Assembly (NCBI RefSeq): GCF_001642575.1
Contig: NZ_LXNG01000058.1
Span: forward strand, 96,179-160,178
From: Xanthomonas floridensis
GTDB taxonomy: Bacteria; Pseudomonadota; Gammaproteobacteria; Xanthomonadales; Xanthomonadaceae
Length of the DNA: 64,000 bases
Direction of reading: 5' to 3'
Each line of letters starts with the position of its first letter. Position 1 is the first letter of the stretch. The notes beneath the pieces were generated by a model. The model was not told the DNA's origin, did no database searches, and saw nothing but the letters and a program-made list of their open reading frames with translations. Positions 35,358 through 44,179 of the stretch are shown here, in pieces. Both the position numbers and the translations under genes were made by a program.

Positions 35358-36519
35358 CGGCAGGTCTCCTCGAAGGAAAGCGCACCAGAACGGTGAGCGC
35401 AGCAGCGGCCGCAGCCAGCGCGGCGGCAAGAAAGGGCACGGCAGTACCGGCGGCCTGGGTCAGCGCACCCGCGGCGGCGCCGGCGAGCACGCCGGCCCAC
35501 TTGCCGCACGCATCGAAGCGGCCGAACAGGCGACCGGCGCCGTGCCCGCTGGCCACCAGTGCCAGGCTGCGATTGAGCCCGCGCAGGCCGGCCAGCATGC
35601 CGACGCCGAACAGCAGGCGCGCGCAGGTCAACGCGACAGGATCGTGCAGCACCGCATGCCATACGCAGGCCAGCGCGAACAGTGCCAGGCCGGGCACCAG
35701 CCACAGCTCGCCATCGCCGCGCCGCCACCACGGCAGCACCACCAGGTAGACCAGATGCGGCAGGCTGTAGAGCAGCCCGGCCAATGCATCGTGCCCGGCG
35801 CCGCGCGCCAGTGCGTACGGAATGAAGTACGGAAACGTCACCACCATCGCGAAGCAGAACAGGAACTGCGCAAGCAGCAGCGCAGGCCATCGCGATGGAG
35901 TCGCCGGTGCTGCATGCGCGGGCGGCGTGCTGTCCGCGGCCGCAGCGTCATCGGCAACCGAGCGTACATGCGGTTGGTCGGCCGGCAGCCGCCAGGTCAG
36001 CGCGAACGCGACCAGTGGCAACAGCGCGAGCGCGCGATACAGCGCTTGCGCCGGGCCCAGCGCCAGCGCAAGCCCGAGCACTGCGGGGGCGCTGACCATC
36101 GCCAGCCGCGCCGAGTACTGCGTCCAGTCCAACGCCCGTGCCAACGGCCCGGCTTGCGGCTGGCTGGCGAGGTAGGCATTGGCCGCCGCCAGCGAACCGC
36201 CGCAGGCGCCTTGCACGACCAGGCCGATCACCAGCCAGCTCAGCGTGGGCGCGAAGCCGGCGATCGCAAAGCCCAGCGCCAGCCCCAGTTGCGCGCGCAG
36301 CAACGAGCGCTTGCGCCCGTAGCGATCGGCCAGCCGCCCCCAGCTGCCGGCAGTCAGTGCGGTGCACAGCGTCGGCAGCACGTACAGCACGCCGCTCCAG
36401 CCCACCGCCGCGCCCGGCGCCAGGTCGGCCAGCACCTGCGGCAGGAACAACGGCATGCCCAGCGCGGTGAAGGCCGCCAGGTAGTGCGCCGCCAGCACCG
36501 GGCCCAGGACGCGCCTCAT
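35335..36519 (-). CDS. xssC: MFS siderophore exporter (PvsC/XssC-like)
   Basis: A 394-residue major facilitator with about twelve hydrophobic segments. The loop 2-3 motif is GRLADRYGRKRSLL, repeated weakly as GLNRSLALVASGHGAGRLFG in the second half, and a central linker of about 30 residues is rich in Ala and Asp. Position between two NIS synthetases equals pvsC of the vibrioferrin locus, so export of the finished siderophore is the likely role. Both ends overlap neighbours (ATGA at 36516). Confidence 0.85.
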   Translation of the reverse strand: MRRVLGPVLAAHYLAAFTALGMPLFLPQVLADLAPGAAVGWSGVLYVLPTLCTALTAGSWGRLADRYGRKRSLLRAQLGLALGFAIAGFAPTLSWLVIGLVVQGACGGSLAAANAYLASQPQAGPLARALDWTQYSARLAMVSAPAVLGLALALGPAQALYRALALLPLVAFALTWRLPADQPHVRSVADDAAAADSTPPAHAAPATPSRWPALLLAQFLFCFAMVVTFPYFIPYALARGAGHDALAGLLYSLPHLVYLVVLPWWRRGDGELWLVPGLALFALACVWHAVLHDPVALTCARLLFGVGMLAGLRGLNRSLALVASGHGAGRLFGRFDACGKWAGVLAGAAAGALTQAAGTAVPFLAAALAAAAAALTVLVRFPSRRPADVTAHDA

Positions 36520-38318
36520 CGCCGCCCCCCGGCCTGCAGACGCGGCGATGGCTGCGCGGCGGCGAACGCGGTGCCGAAGGGATTGGGCGCGCTGTCGCCG
36601 TAGAACTTGTTGATGTCGGCCGCACCGGTGACTTGCTTGCTGAGCAGGCTGCCGGCGCTGAGCAGGTACTTCACCGGCAGCCGTGGCGCAGCCAGCAGGC
36701 GATACGCAGGCGCGGTGTCGATGCCCTCGGCGTCCAGCTGCGCCAGGACCTGCAGCAATTGCTGCTGCAGCTGCGCAAGCAATGGCGCGCGCAAGCCGGG
36801 CTGCCATTCGGCCAGGCCCTCCAGCACCGCCTGCAGATCCAGCTGCAGCACGATGGTGCAGACCATCTGCGCCAGCGCCTGCGCATCGTCCACCGCGATA
36901 CGCGCATCCTGCAGCGGCCCCAGCCCGGCGATCTCCGGCAGCTGCGCGCGTAGCTGCGGCAGGGCGATGCGTGCGGCGTCGTTGTCCTTCATCAGCAGCC
37001 GGGTGGGCCGGCCGGGCGCATACACCAGCACGCTGTTCTGCTGATTGGCCTCCAGCGCGATGCCGTAACCCAGCCACAGCCGCAGATGCACGGCAAGCAG
37101 CAGTTCGGTGTAGTCGCGCCACCAGGCGTGCACGTCGCCTTGCGCAAACCGCTCGGCCAGATGGACCGCCATCGGCCGGCCATCGGGCAGCGGCGCGCAC
37201 AGCGCGGCAACCGGCACCAGCGTGCTGTCTTCCAGTGGCGGATAACGCCGCAGCAGATAGGCCAGATGCCGGGCCTGGCCGACATGCCCGCCGTGCGATT
37301 CGTCCACGAAGACGCAACGCCCGCGCAGCGCCGCATCGCGCGCATCGATCAGCCGCAAGGCGAGTTCCAGCCAGTGCCCATCGTAGAGCGTGGAGGGTTT
37401 GATCAGACGCAGGTTCAACGCGCCCAGCGTACGCATCGGGATCGGCAGCTTGAGATGCAGCTGCGGGTGCTGCAGCGGCACCAGCGTGCGCACCGACAAG
37501 CCAGGGCGCACCAGCAGCCAGGGCTGCGGTGCACGCACCGCGCAAGGAGTCAATTCGAAGCCGGGTTGCTCCAGCCGCTCCCACACCAGCGGATGCACCG
37601 GCCACAAGCCGTGCGTGGCCGCAAGCGCCGGCGACAGCCCCACATCGCTGAATGCCGGCCACAGCTCGGCCGGCGGCGGGCTGGTGCAGCTGAGCTGCGC
37701 CTGCGGCAGCGCCAGCCAGCGCAGCGCAAAGGTGGGCGCAAACTCGGGTGCGTAATCGCGCAGTTCGGACGGCTCCAGACCGGCCTTGGCACGTGCGGTG
37801 GGGTAGAACGGATGGTCGCGATAGCTCGCCAGCTGGTCGCAGCGATACGCGCGTTCGGCGGCGTCGGCGTGCTGCAGGGCAGCGTTCAATGCCGGTGCCT
37901 GCACGTGGTACGCCTGCCGCGCCAGCCCGCGATGTGCGGCGGCGCAATCGGCCTCGTCGGCATAGGCGCGATGCAGGCGCTGGGTCTCCGCGTCCAGCCC
38001 GGCGCCCAGGCGCTGCAGCCAGGCGTGGCTGCCCTGTTCAAGCAGTGCGCTGGCGGCGGTTTGCACGATCCAGCGGTCGTCGCAGGCGCTGATGGCCTGC
38101 AACACGCCGTGGCGATGGATCGGCAGCCACAGCGTGCCGTCAGGCAGATGGGCGATCTTCCACCAGCCATCGCCCGGCACGGCGCCTGGCCACGCCGCGA
38201 GCACGTGCGCCTCCGGCGTGGCCAGGGCACCCCGGCGGGTGATGGCGCGCAGGTCTTCGCGCAGGCAGGCATCGATGATGCGGATGGCGATATAGCGCTG
38301 GTCGGCGGCCAGACTCAT
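36516..38318 (-). CDS. xssB: IucA/IucC siderophore synthetase (PvsB/XssB-like)
   Basis: A 600-residue NIS synthetase, paralogous to xssD. Landmarks: HPFYPTARAKAGLEPSELRD (substrate/ATP loop), WPVHPLVWERL, VRTLVPLQHPQLHLKLPIPM, ALEANQQNSVLVYAPGRPTR with MKDND, and LPVKYLLSAGSLLSKQVTG at the C-terminus. With XssD it would build the citrate-centred siderophore. It overlaps both neighbours by four bases. Confidence 0.9.
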   Translation of the reverse strand: MSLAADQRYIAIRIIDACLREDLRAITRRGALATPEAHVLAAWPGAVPGDGWWKIAHLPDGTLWLPIHRHGVLQAISACDDRWIVQTAASALLEQGSHAWLQRLGAGLDAETQRLHRAYADEADCAAAHRGLARQAYHVQAPALNAALQHADAAERAYRCDQLASYRDHPFYPTARAKAGLEPSELRDYAPEFAPTFALRWLALPQAQLSCTSPPPAELWPAFSDVGLSPALAATHGLWPVHPLVWERLEQPGFELTPCAVRAPQPWLLVRPGLSVRTLVPLQHPQLHLKLPIPMRTLGALNLRLIKPSTLYDGHWLELALRLIDARDAALRGRCVFVDESHGGHVGQARHLAYLLRRYPPLEDSTLVPVAALCAPLPDGRPMAVHLAERFAQGDVHAWWRDYTELLLAVHLRLWLGYGIALEANQQNSVLVYAPGRPTRLLMKDNDAARIALPQLRAQLPEIAGLGPLQDARIAVDDAQALAQMVCTIVLQLDLQAVLEGLAEWQPGLRAPLLAQLQQQLLQVLAQLDAEGIDTAPAYRLLAAPRLPVKYLLSAGSLLSKQVTGAADINKFYGDSAPNPFGTAFAAAQPSPRLQAGGRR

Positions 38319-39541
38319 GCACGTGCCCCCGCGCTGTCGATCTGCCATTGCAGGCCGGCCTCGGCCTGCATCACGGCGTTTTGCAGCGCCTGCGCATCGC
38401 TGGCCAGCGCGCTGAGCACGCCCAGGTAATCCTTGTTGGAATGACTGAGCTGGATGCGCTCGCCCGGTGCACGCATGCGCCGGTAGTGCACGTCGCTGTG
38501 CGCATCGTGATGACGGCGGTCTTCGCTGGCGGTGACCAGCTCGCCGTCGCGCTCGGCCACGTAATAGCGCAGCAGTGCATGCGCGCGGTCGCTGCGCAGC
38601 TGCGGCAATGGCTGGCCCAGGTGCGGCGCCAGCGCGGCGGAAAACCATTGCCCGCCGAACATGCCATCGAGCAGGAATTCGCGGCGGTCGCCAATGCTGC
38701 GGTAATTGATCTCCACCAGCACCGGGCCGTCGGCGGTGAGGATGAATTCGCTGTGGCAGAGCCCGAAGTTCACCCCGAAGCTGCGCACTTGCTGCACTGC
38801 CTGCGCGATCACCGGCGTGTCCACGTCGCCATCCCACTGCGCCTCGCATTCGACGAAGTGCGGGGGCGGCGACAGCCGGACCTTGAACCCGCCGATGGGC
38901 TGCACGCTGTGCCCGTCACCCAGCGTCTCCAGGGTGAATAACGGACCCTGCAGCATGGCCTCCAGCAAGACGGTGCGCTGCGGGTGGCGCTGCCAGCTCT
39001 CGTCCAGATAGCGCTGTAGTTGCGCGGCATCGGCGCAATGGCGCACGTCCAGGCTGGCGACGCCTTCGCGTGGCTTGGCCACCACCGGCCACGGGATCTG
39101 CGCAGGCAGCGCGGCGCCGGGCGCCAGGGTGCAGAACCACGGGCAGGGCAATCCATGCGCGCGCAGGCGCTGCCGCATCGCGGCCTTGTTCTTGGCGGCG
39201 TAGCACACCTGCCAGTTCTTGCCAGGCAGCCCCAGGCCGGCCGCCACCAGCGCAGTGCTGGTCTGCAGGTGATCGCTGTTGCTGAAGACGGCACGCGGCT
39301 GTACCTGGACGTCGTGCAGCACGTCCAGCACGCCGAGCGGATTGAATACATCGCACTCGATCACCCGCTGCGGCGCATGTTCGGGATGGTCGTGAAAATG
39401 GCTCAGGTGATCGAGCCGATGGTCGGTCAGCAACCAGACCGGAATGCCTTGCGCATGCGCGGCCGGCAGGAAGCCGTCGGTGATGGCCGGGTGGCAGACA
39501 TGGGTGAGGATCACCAGGGGGGCGTCGGGTACGGCGTTCAT
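38315..39541 (-). CDS. xssA: ATP-grasp ligase of siderophore synthesis (PvsA/XssA-like)
   Basis: A 408-residue ATP-grasp enzyme. Visible parts: PWPVVAKPREGVASLDV (ATP-binding Lys), LLEAMLQGPLFTLETLGDG, and PVLVEINYRSIGDRREF with metal ligands Glu and Asn. It would form the amide bond to the amino acid part of the siderophore, as assigned to PvsA in vibrioferrin. It is first of the tightly overlapping xssABCDE block; a 379-base gap separates it from the receptor gene upstream. Confidence 0.85.
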   Translation of the reverse strand: MNAVPDAPLVILTHVCHPAITDGFLPAAHAQGIPVWLLTDHRLDHLSHFHDHPEHAPQRVIECDVFNPLGVLDVLHDVQVQPRAVFSNSDHLQTSTALVAAGLGLPGKNWQVCYAAKNKAAMRQRLRAHGLPCPWFCTLAPGAALPAQIPWPVVAKPREGVASLDVRHCADAAQLQRYLDESWQRHPQRTVLLEAMLQGPLFTLETLGDGHSVQPIGGFKVRLSPPPHFVECEAQWDGDVDTPVIAQAVQQVRSFGVNFGLCHSEFILTADGPVLVEINYRSIGDRREFLLDGMFGGQWFSAALAPHLGQPLPQLRSDRAHALLRYYVAERDGELVTASEDRRHHDAHSDVHYRRMRAPGERIQLSHSNKDYLGVLSALASDAQALQNAVMQAEAGLQWQIDSAGARA

Positions 39542-39920
39542 GGCAGCTCTCGTTCGACAGGGCGGTAGGAAAAAAGCCGAGACTGAAACGGGCTGCCTGG
39601 CGCCGCATACGGCGTTGGGTGGCCTGCGACGCATCGATCGCAATGCCGCGTGTTGCGGCGCTGAAGCGTGCTTCGTGCACGCTGTGTTCTGCGGCGATCG
39701 CAGACCGATCGCCGTTACCATCAATGGCGACCGATGCCCCTGTACAGCGGTCGTTTCGTGCATCTACTGGACCTGCGCAGCCCACCTGTGCAGTAAACAG
39801 TGCGCGCAGTGCTTGGCCAGGGCTGTCGGCGGAAGTGGTCGCAGCGTCTGCGAAGTACGTATGGTGCCGCAGCTCCCACTTTCGGCAGCGCGAGGATGCG
39901 CTGCCATGGTGTGTGATCGC
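39542..39920. other. Gap between receptor and synthesis genes of the siderophore operon
   Basis: 379 bases with no supported gene. I saw no Fur-like dyad and no clear hairpin with a T-tract. Its size is odd given the four-base overlaps on the downstream side, so it may hold a secondary promoter for xssA-E or an attenuating structure; nothing specific was recognised. Confidence 0.4.
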
Positions 39921-42053
39921 CTAGAACGTGTATTCCAGGCCTGCGGTAAACGTGCGGCCAGGTGCGGCCTGGCGGCCCCATGGGCTGGTGTCCACGCCAC
40001 GGAACCAGTACTGCCGGTCGAACAGGTTGTTGACCGCCAGTGATGCGCTGAATTTTTGTCCATCACGTTCGAACAGCGTGCGGCTCACCTGCGTGTTCCA
40101 GACCATGTAGGCGGGCAGCTGGCCTACCGAGGCGATGGCGTTCTCCTGCACGGTGTTGGCGGCATCGCTGTAGGCCTTGCTGAAGTAATAGCTCGACAGC
40201 GCGACCGTGGTATGACCGAGCGCGTAGTTGCCGCCCAGGGTGATCTGGTTGCGCGAGGTGAACGGCACCCGGAAGCCGCGGAATGCGCCCGATTCCTGGC
40301 TGGCATCCAGATACGCATAGCCGGCGTTGAGGGTGAGCGCGCGCAGGTTTTCCGGGCTCCACTGCAGTTCCACCTCGCCGCCCTGGTGACGGGTCTTGCC
40401 CAGGTTGCGGAACACGCGGGTGGTGTTGTCCAGCTGGATCTGCTGATCGAAGTCGATCAGATAGGCGCCGACCTGGATGCGGGTGCGGTCGTTGGGCTGG
40501 TAGCGCGTGCCGGCTTCGTAATTCCACGCCAGCTCGGCATCCAGATTGTTGCCGAAGATGATCTGGGTGACCTGCGGCGCGCGCATCGAGCGCTGCCCGT
40601 CGGCATAGAAGAACCACTGTTCATTGGCCTGGAAGCCCACCGTCAACCCTGGCAGCACGTCGCGGGTCTGGTTGAGCGTACGCACGCCGGTGGCACGGTT
40701 GAAGTAGCGCGAATCCAGGCGCTCGTAGCGCAGCCCGGGGGTAATGGTCAGGCGCTCATCTGCAAGCGTGATCGCGTTGCTGACATACGCCGCCAGTGCG
40801 CGGTCTTCGAACTGCCAGTCGCGCACGGTGGTGAACAGGCCATCGCGCAGGCGCAGGTTGCCGACCAGAAAATCGATGTCTTCGCGCACGGCGCGCACAC
40901 CGGCGGTCCACTGCTGACGCACGCCGCCCGCAGTGCCCATGCTCCAGCTCAGCCGCGGCTCGCTGCCGACTACGCGGAAGTCGCGCGGCGCGGTCTGGCG
41001 CAGTTGCGGTGGCAGGTCCGAGCGCCAGGTTTCGGTGGCGGCCTGGCGCATGCCGACGATGAAGTTGCGGCTGCTGCGCGCACTGAAGTTGGTCCAGTCC
41101 AACCGCACGTCCTGCAGCGGGCCCCAATCGCCCAGCAGCTGTTCGTAGCTCAGCGACGCGCGCGTGGTGCGGCCATTGAAGCTGTCCAACGGCCGCGTGG
41201 ACTGGCGCGGGTCGCGCCGGTAATCGGCCGGGCTCAGCGCCCCGGCCAGATCCATGTCCACCAGATAGCGTTGCACGCTGGCCTTGATCAACTTGGTGTC
41301 GTCCAGCCACCACTCCGCACGCACGCGCAGGTTACTGATGTCGGTATCGCTGTGCGCGCGCCAGTACTCGCCATAGGTGCGATTCGCATCGACCTGCATG
41401 CCAAAATTGTCGGTCAGATAGCCGCCGCTGCTGAGCGCGCTGTCCTGCAGGAACTGGCCCTGGCCGCCGGCGGTGATCTTGTGCGCCAGGGTGGTGCTCC
41501 ACGCGCTGGGAATCTCCTTGCTGACCAGGTTGATCACCCCACCCACGTTGTTGGGCCCGTATTGCACGGCCGCGCCGCCACGCACGATGTCGATGCGATC
41601 GATCTGATTCAGCCCCACCGGAAACAACGACAGGCTCGTCTGCCCATAGGGGGCCAGCGCGAGTGGAATGCCGTCTTCCAGCACCTGCACGCGGCCGCTG
41701 CGGCTTTCGTACAGGCCGCGCAACATGATCTGCGGGAGCGCGCCGGTGCCGGTTTCGTCGAAGATCTTGATGCCCGGCACGCGTTGCAGCGCATCGTCGA
41801 GCGAGCGATTGCCGCCATTGCGCAATTGCGCGCGGTCGATCACCTGGCGGCTGCCGGCGTAGCGCTGCACATCATCCGGTTTGGAGCGCCCCAGCAGGCT
41901 GCCCTGTACCTGGATGGCGTCCAGCGCACGGATGGGGGGCTGGCCTTCGGTGTCGTCGAACGCTTGCGCGTCTGCGGCCATTGCTCGCAACGGCAGGCTC
42001 AGGCTGGCCGCCACGATGGCAAGGGTCAGGGCATGGAAACGGAAGGTCGACAT
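39921..42053 (-). CDS. xsuA: TonB-dependent siderophore receptor (XsuA/PvuA/FecA-like)
   Basis: A 710-residue receptor: signal peptide (ALTLAIVAASLSLPLRAMAA), TonB box RALDAIQVQGSLLG, plug with QRVPGIKIFDETGTGALPQI, LRGLYESRSGRVQVLEDGIP and IDIVRGGAAVQYGPNNVGGV, and a barrel ending FTAGLEYTF. The plug recalls ferric-citrate/vibrioferrin receptors, and the locus makes a citrate-based siderophore, so it should import the cognate ferric complex. It starts directly after the aldolase stop, without any gap. Confidence 0.92.
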   Translation of the reverse strand: MSTFRFHALTLAIVAASLSLPLRAMAADAQAFDDTEGQPPIRALDAIQVQGSLLGRSKPDDVQRYAGSRQVIDRAQLRNGGNRSLDDALQRVPGIKIFDETGTGALPQIMLRGLYESRSGRVQVLEDGIPLALAPYGQTSLSLFPVGLNQIDRIDIVRGGAAVQYGPNNVGGVINLVSKEIPSAWSTTLAHKITAGGQGQFLQDSALSSGGYLTDNFGMQVDANRTYGEYWRAHSDTDISNLRVRAEWWLDDTKLIKASVQRYLVDMDLAGALSPADYRRDPRQSTRPLDSFNGRTTRASLSYEQLLGDWGPLQDVRLDWTNFSARSSRNFIVGMRQAATETWRSDLPPQLRQTAPRDFRVVGSEPRLSWSMGTAGGVRQQWTAGVRAVREDIDFLVGNLRLRDGLFTTVRDWQFEDRALAAYVSNAITLADERLTITPGLRYERLDSRYFNRATGVRTLNQTRDVLPGLTVGFQANEQWFFYADGQRSMRAPQVTQIIFGNNLDAELAWNYEAGTRYQPNDRTRIQVGAYLIDFDQQIQLDNTTRVFRNLGKTRHQGGEVELQWSPENLRALTLNAGYAYLDASQESGAFRGFRVPFTSRNQITLGGNYALGHTTVALSSYYFSKAYSDAANTVQENAIASVGQLPAYMVWNTQVSRTLFERDGQKFSASLAVNNLFDRQYWFRGVDTSPWGRQAAPGRTFTAGLEYTF

Positions 42054-42815
42054 CTACGGCGTGCTCCTGCAGGCGGGTAGGGAAGTGGGTGTGTCGAACG
42101 TGGCCAGGTGGCCGCGCAGTGCGCGTTGGATCAGGGCGCGGTCCTCGCCGGCGAGCAGCCAGCGCAGATCCGGTTGTTGCAGCCAGTGCGCGCGTTGCGC
42201 GTCGGTGCGTGGATTGGGGCAGAACGGCACGCTGGCCGCGCGGCAGTGCGCCTGCACTTGCAGCAGCAACTCCCACACCTGCGCATGGGTGGGCTGCGGA
42301 CCCAGGCCCAGATCCAGCGCCAGATCCAGCGCCCCTTCCATCACCAGCGTCACGCCGGGCACGGCAAGAATGGCGGGCAATGCGGCCACGCCAGCGGCGC
42401 TTTCGATCATCGGCACAATGCGGATGTCGCGATTGGCCTGCGCGATATAGGTCGGCAGGTCGGTGTTGCCGAAGCCGGTGACGCGGCCGCCGGTGATGCC
42501 GCGCCGGCCCAGCGGCGGAAAGCGCGCGGCGGCGACCGCGCAGGCCATCTGCTGCGCCGATTCGGCACGCGGCACCACGATGCCGCGCGCGCCGGCGTCC
42601 AGCACGCGGCCGATCAGTTTTTCGTCCACCTCCGGCACCCGCACCCAGGCTTCGCAGCCGGAGAGCTCACACGCGCGGATGGCATGTTCCAGTTGCTCCG
42701 GCGCACGCAGCACATGCTCCAGATCGAGCACCACGAATCCATAACCGATGCGGCCCAGCAGCTCGCACAGCTGCACGCTGGGCAACGCATTGAGAAGGCC
42801 GACTGCATACGCCAT
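42054..42815 (-). CDS. mhpE: HpcH/HpaI-family aldolase, first gene of the siderophore operon
   Basis: A 253-residue TIM-barrel protein of the HpcH/HpaI aldolase / citrate-lyase-beta superfamily: FVVLDLEHVLRAPEQLEHAI, RVPEVDEKLIGRVLDAGARG, VPMIESAAGVAALPAIL and VTLVMEGALDLALDLGL. The Glu and Asp metal ligands of the class are visible (IES, GALDLA). It could supply or use a 2-oxo acid for siderophore assembly. The name mhpE is the one used, as I recall, for the first gene of the xanthoferrin cluster. It lies 38 bases after a Fur box. Confidence 0.75.
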   Translation of the reverse strand: MAYAVGLLNALPSVQLCELLGRIGYGFVVLDLEHVLRAPEQLEHAIRACELSGCEAWVRVPEVDEKLIGRVLDAGARGIVVPRAESAQQMACAVAAARFPPLGRRGITGGRVTGFGNTDLPTYIAQANRDIRIVPMIESAAGVAALPAILAVPGVTLVMEGALDLALDLGLGPQPTHAQVWELLLQVQAHCRAASVPFCPNPRTDAQRAHWLQQPDLRWLLAGEDRALIQRALRGHLATFDTPTSLPACRSTP

Positions 42816-42852
42816 GGTAGAGGCCGCCAGGGAAACGGGCGCTCATCCTGCG

Positions 42853-42874
42853 CTTGATGGGAATGATTATCAAG
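42853..42874 (-). promoter_or_regulatory. Fur box of the siderophore operon
   Basis: On the minus strand this reads CTTGATAATCATTCCCATCA followed by AG, an inverted repeat with CTTGAT/ATCAAG ends and the GATAATCATT core of the Fur consensus. It is 38 bases before the aldolase start, where bound Fur would block transcription under iron-replete conditions. Confidence 0.85.
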
Positions 42875-43041
42875 TGTGTCTTTCGGTCTTTTTGGGTAAC
42901 CAGGAGAGGTGGCTTGACTGAATTTGGAGATAGGCATCGATACCGGTGCAGCTATGTCGCCCGATTCAAGTAGCAGCACTGGCGTTGCGCCAGGAGAAAT
43001 ATTGTTGCTGTCCAGGAAAGGACGTAGCCTTGTAGAAACAG

Positions 43042-43309
43042 GGCGTTTATCGGCCAACTACACGATATATCCCACTTCAGTCGCGCTGCTATGCATTTCC
43101 CTGGCGACTTTACTGTGCGCCTGCCAGCAGAGGATGCCGCCGTGCAATCCAAGGACGTGCAGGCCCGCGACGCTGACGTCGATCCGATCTATCGAAAGAA
43201 CCCGTATCCAAAGCAGGCCTATCTGGTAACTATGACCATCGAGGATGCGCCAGGACCAGTCGGTTTCGTGGATGGCGCGGCTTTTTATCAGATGACTAAG
43301 CTTTCCTAG
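43042..43309 (+). pseudogene. Decayed duplicate of the lipoprotein (immunity) gene
   Basis: This stretch parallels the 5' part of the intact gene at 43508. The lipoprotein signal (ALLCISLATLLCAC) lies in one frame, while the mature part (VQSKDVQARDADVDPIYRKN, ending GFVDGAAFYQMTKLS and stop) lies in another. Alignment by eye places a one-base deletion between the lipobox Cys and the VQSKDVQ segment. The upstream sequence also matches (GCGTTTATCGGCCA versus GCGTTTATTGGCCA), so the duplication includes the leader. Homology ends near 43305, after about 40% of the intact gene. Confidence 0.75.
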
Positions 43310-43315
43310 GGGAGT

Positions 43316-43432
43316 GTTTACGCCGACGGCGGCATACTGTTTAGGCGGCATAGCTCCTATGCTCAATATGTCATCGAGCTGATGCAATGGGCAACGGAGT
43401 TGGCGGAGCGTCAAGCAAGCGCGATTGGCTAG
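43316..43432 (+). pseudogene. Fragment of a second lipase effector gene
   Basis: Read from 43316, the frame gives VYADGGILFRRHSS, then YVIELMQWATELAERQASAIG and a stop. The intact lipase at residues 79-116 has AYADGSMVVKSHNP and AIELTQRAIELAEHLAKRDG, so this is an internal piece of a divergent lipase paralogue fused to the truncated lipoprotein gene. It lacks a start, the Ser motif and the C-terminus. About six bases separate it from the lipoprotein fragment's stop. Confidence 0.65.
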
Positions 43433-43507
43433 CGGCTGGATTGCGTTTCCGATGAATCCTGTTGAGGTGATTATAAAAACGGCGTAGGCTCAGATATCAA
43501 GCGTTTA

Positions 43508-44179
43508 TTGGCCAAACCAATCGTGTATCGAACCCCCGCCGCACTGCTATGCATCTCCCTGGCCGCATTGCTGTGCGCTTGCGGAGCAAAGGAGACCCCC
43601 ATGCAATCCAAGGATGTGCAGGCGCGTGACGCTGACGGCGATCCAATCTACCGGAGGAACCCGCGCCCTACGCAGGCCTATCGGATCACCATGACCATCG
43701 AGAATGCGCCAGGACCGTTCGATTTCGTAGATGGCGCGGCTTTTTATCAGATGACTAACCATACGCTGTGCACCCCGATTGAGCCGATTGCCGGCGTCTG
43801 GTCAAAGCAAAAAGAAGATAGTGTTCCTGCAGTTTTCAAGAAAATCGATACCACTACCTATGTTGCGACGATTTTTGCAGACGGCATGATTGACGCAGAT
43901 TACTATGGAAAGGGCGTGTGTCATTGGGAATTGATGGGTGTCGGCATTTCTTTAAAGGCGAATGGCAAGAAAGAGGAGACGAACTTTTCGCCTGGTCTGG
44001 AAAAAGATCAGATTCTAAGTTCAGGCAGAAAGACGACTTATTTTTGGAAGGGTGGCTACCCGCGAGACGAGTTGGAAGACTTTCCAGATACTGGCGAGGG
44101 TGATCCTGCTAAATTCAAGGGTGAGTTGCGTGGGGAATTGTTTAAGGTGACCTTATCTGCCAGGAAGGAAGTGCCGTGA
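43508..44179 (+). CDS. Lipoprotein, probable immunity protein of the adjacent lipase
   Basis: A 223-residue lipoprotein with signal ALLCISLAALLCAC and lipobox Cys near residue 25. The mature part is DDxx-rich (SKDVQARDADGDPIYRRNP) and otherwise unrecognised. It overlaps the lipase start (GTGA at 44176). Effector/immunity pairs of this kind, with a periplasmic lipoprotein upstream of a class-3 lipase, resemble XAC0573/XAC0574 of X. citri. The start is uncertain: TTG at 43508 or GTG at 43523, with no upstream ATG in frame before a stop at 43463. Base composition is clearly more AT-rich than flanking genes, which suggests horizontal origin. Confidence 0.65.
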   Translation: MAKPIVYRTPAALLCISLAALLCACGAKETPMQSKDVQARDADGDPIYRRNPRPTQAYRITMTIENAPGPFDFVDGAAFYQMTNHTLCTPIEPIAGVWSKQKEDSVPAVFKKIDTTTYVATIFADGMIDADYYGKGVCHWELMGVGISLKANGKKEETNFSPGLEKDQILSSGRKTTYFWKGGYPRDELEDFPDTGEGDPAKFKGELRGELFKVTLSARKEVP

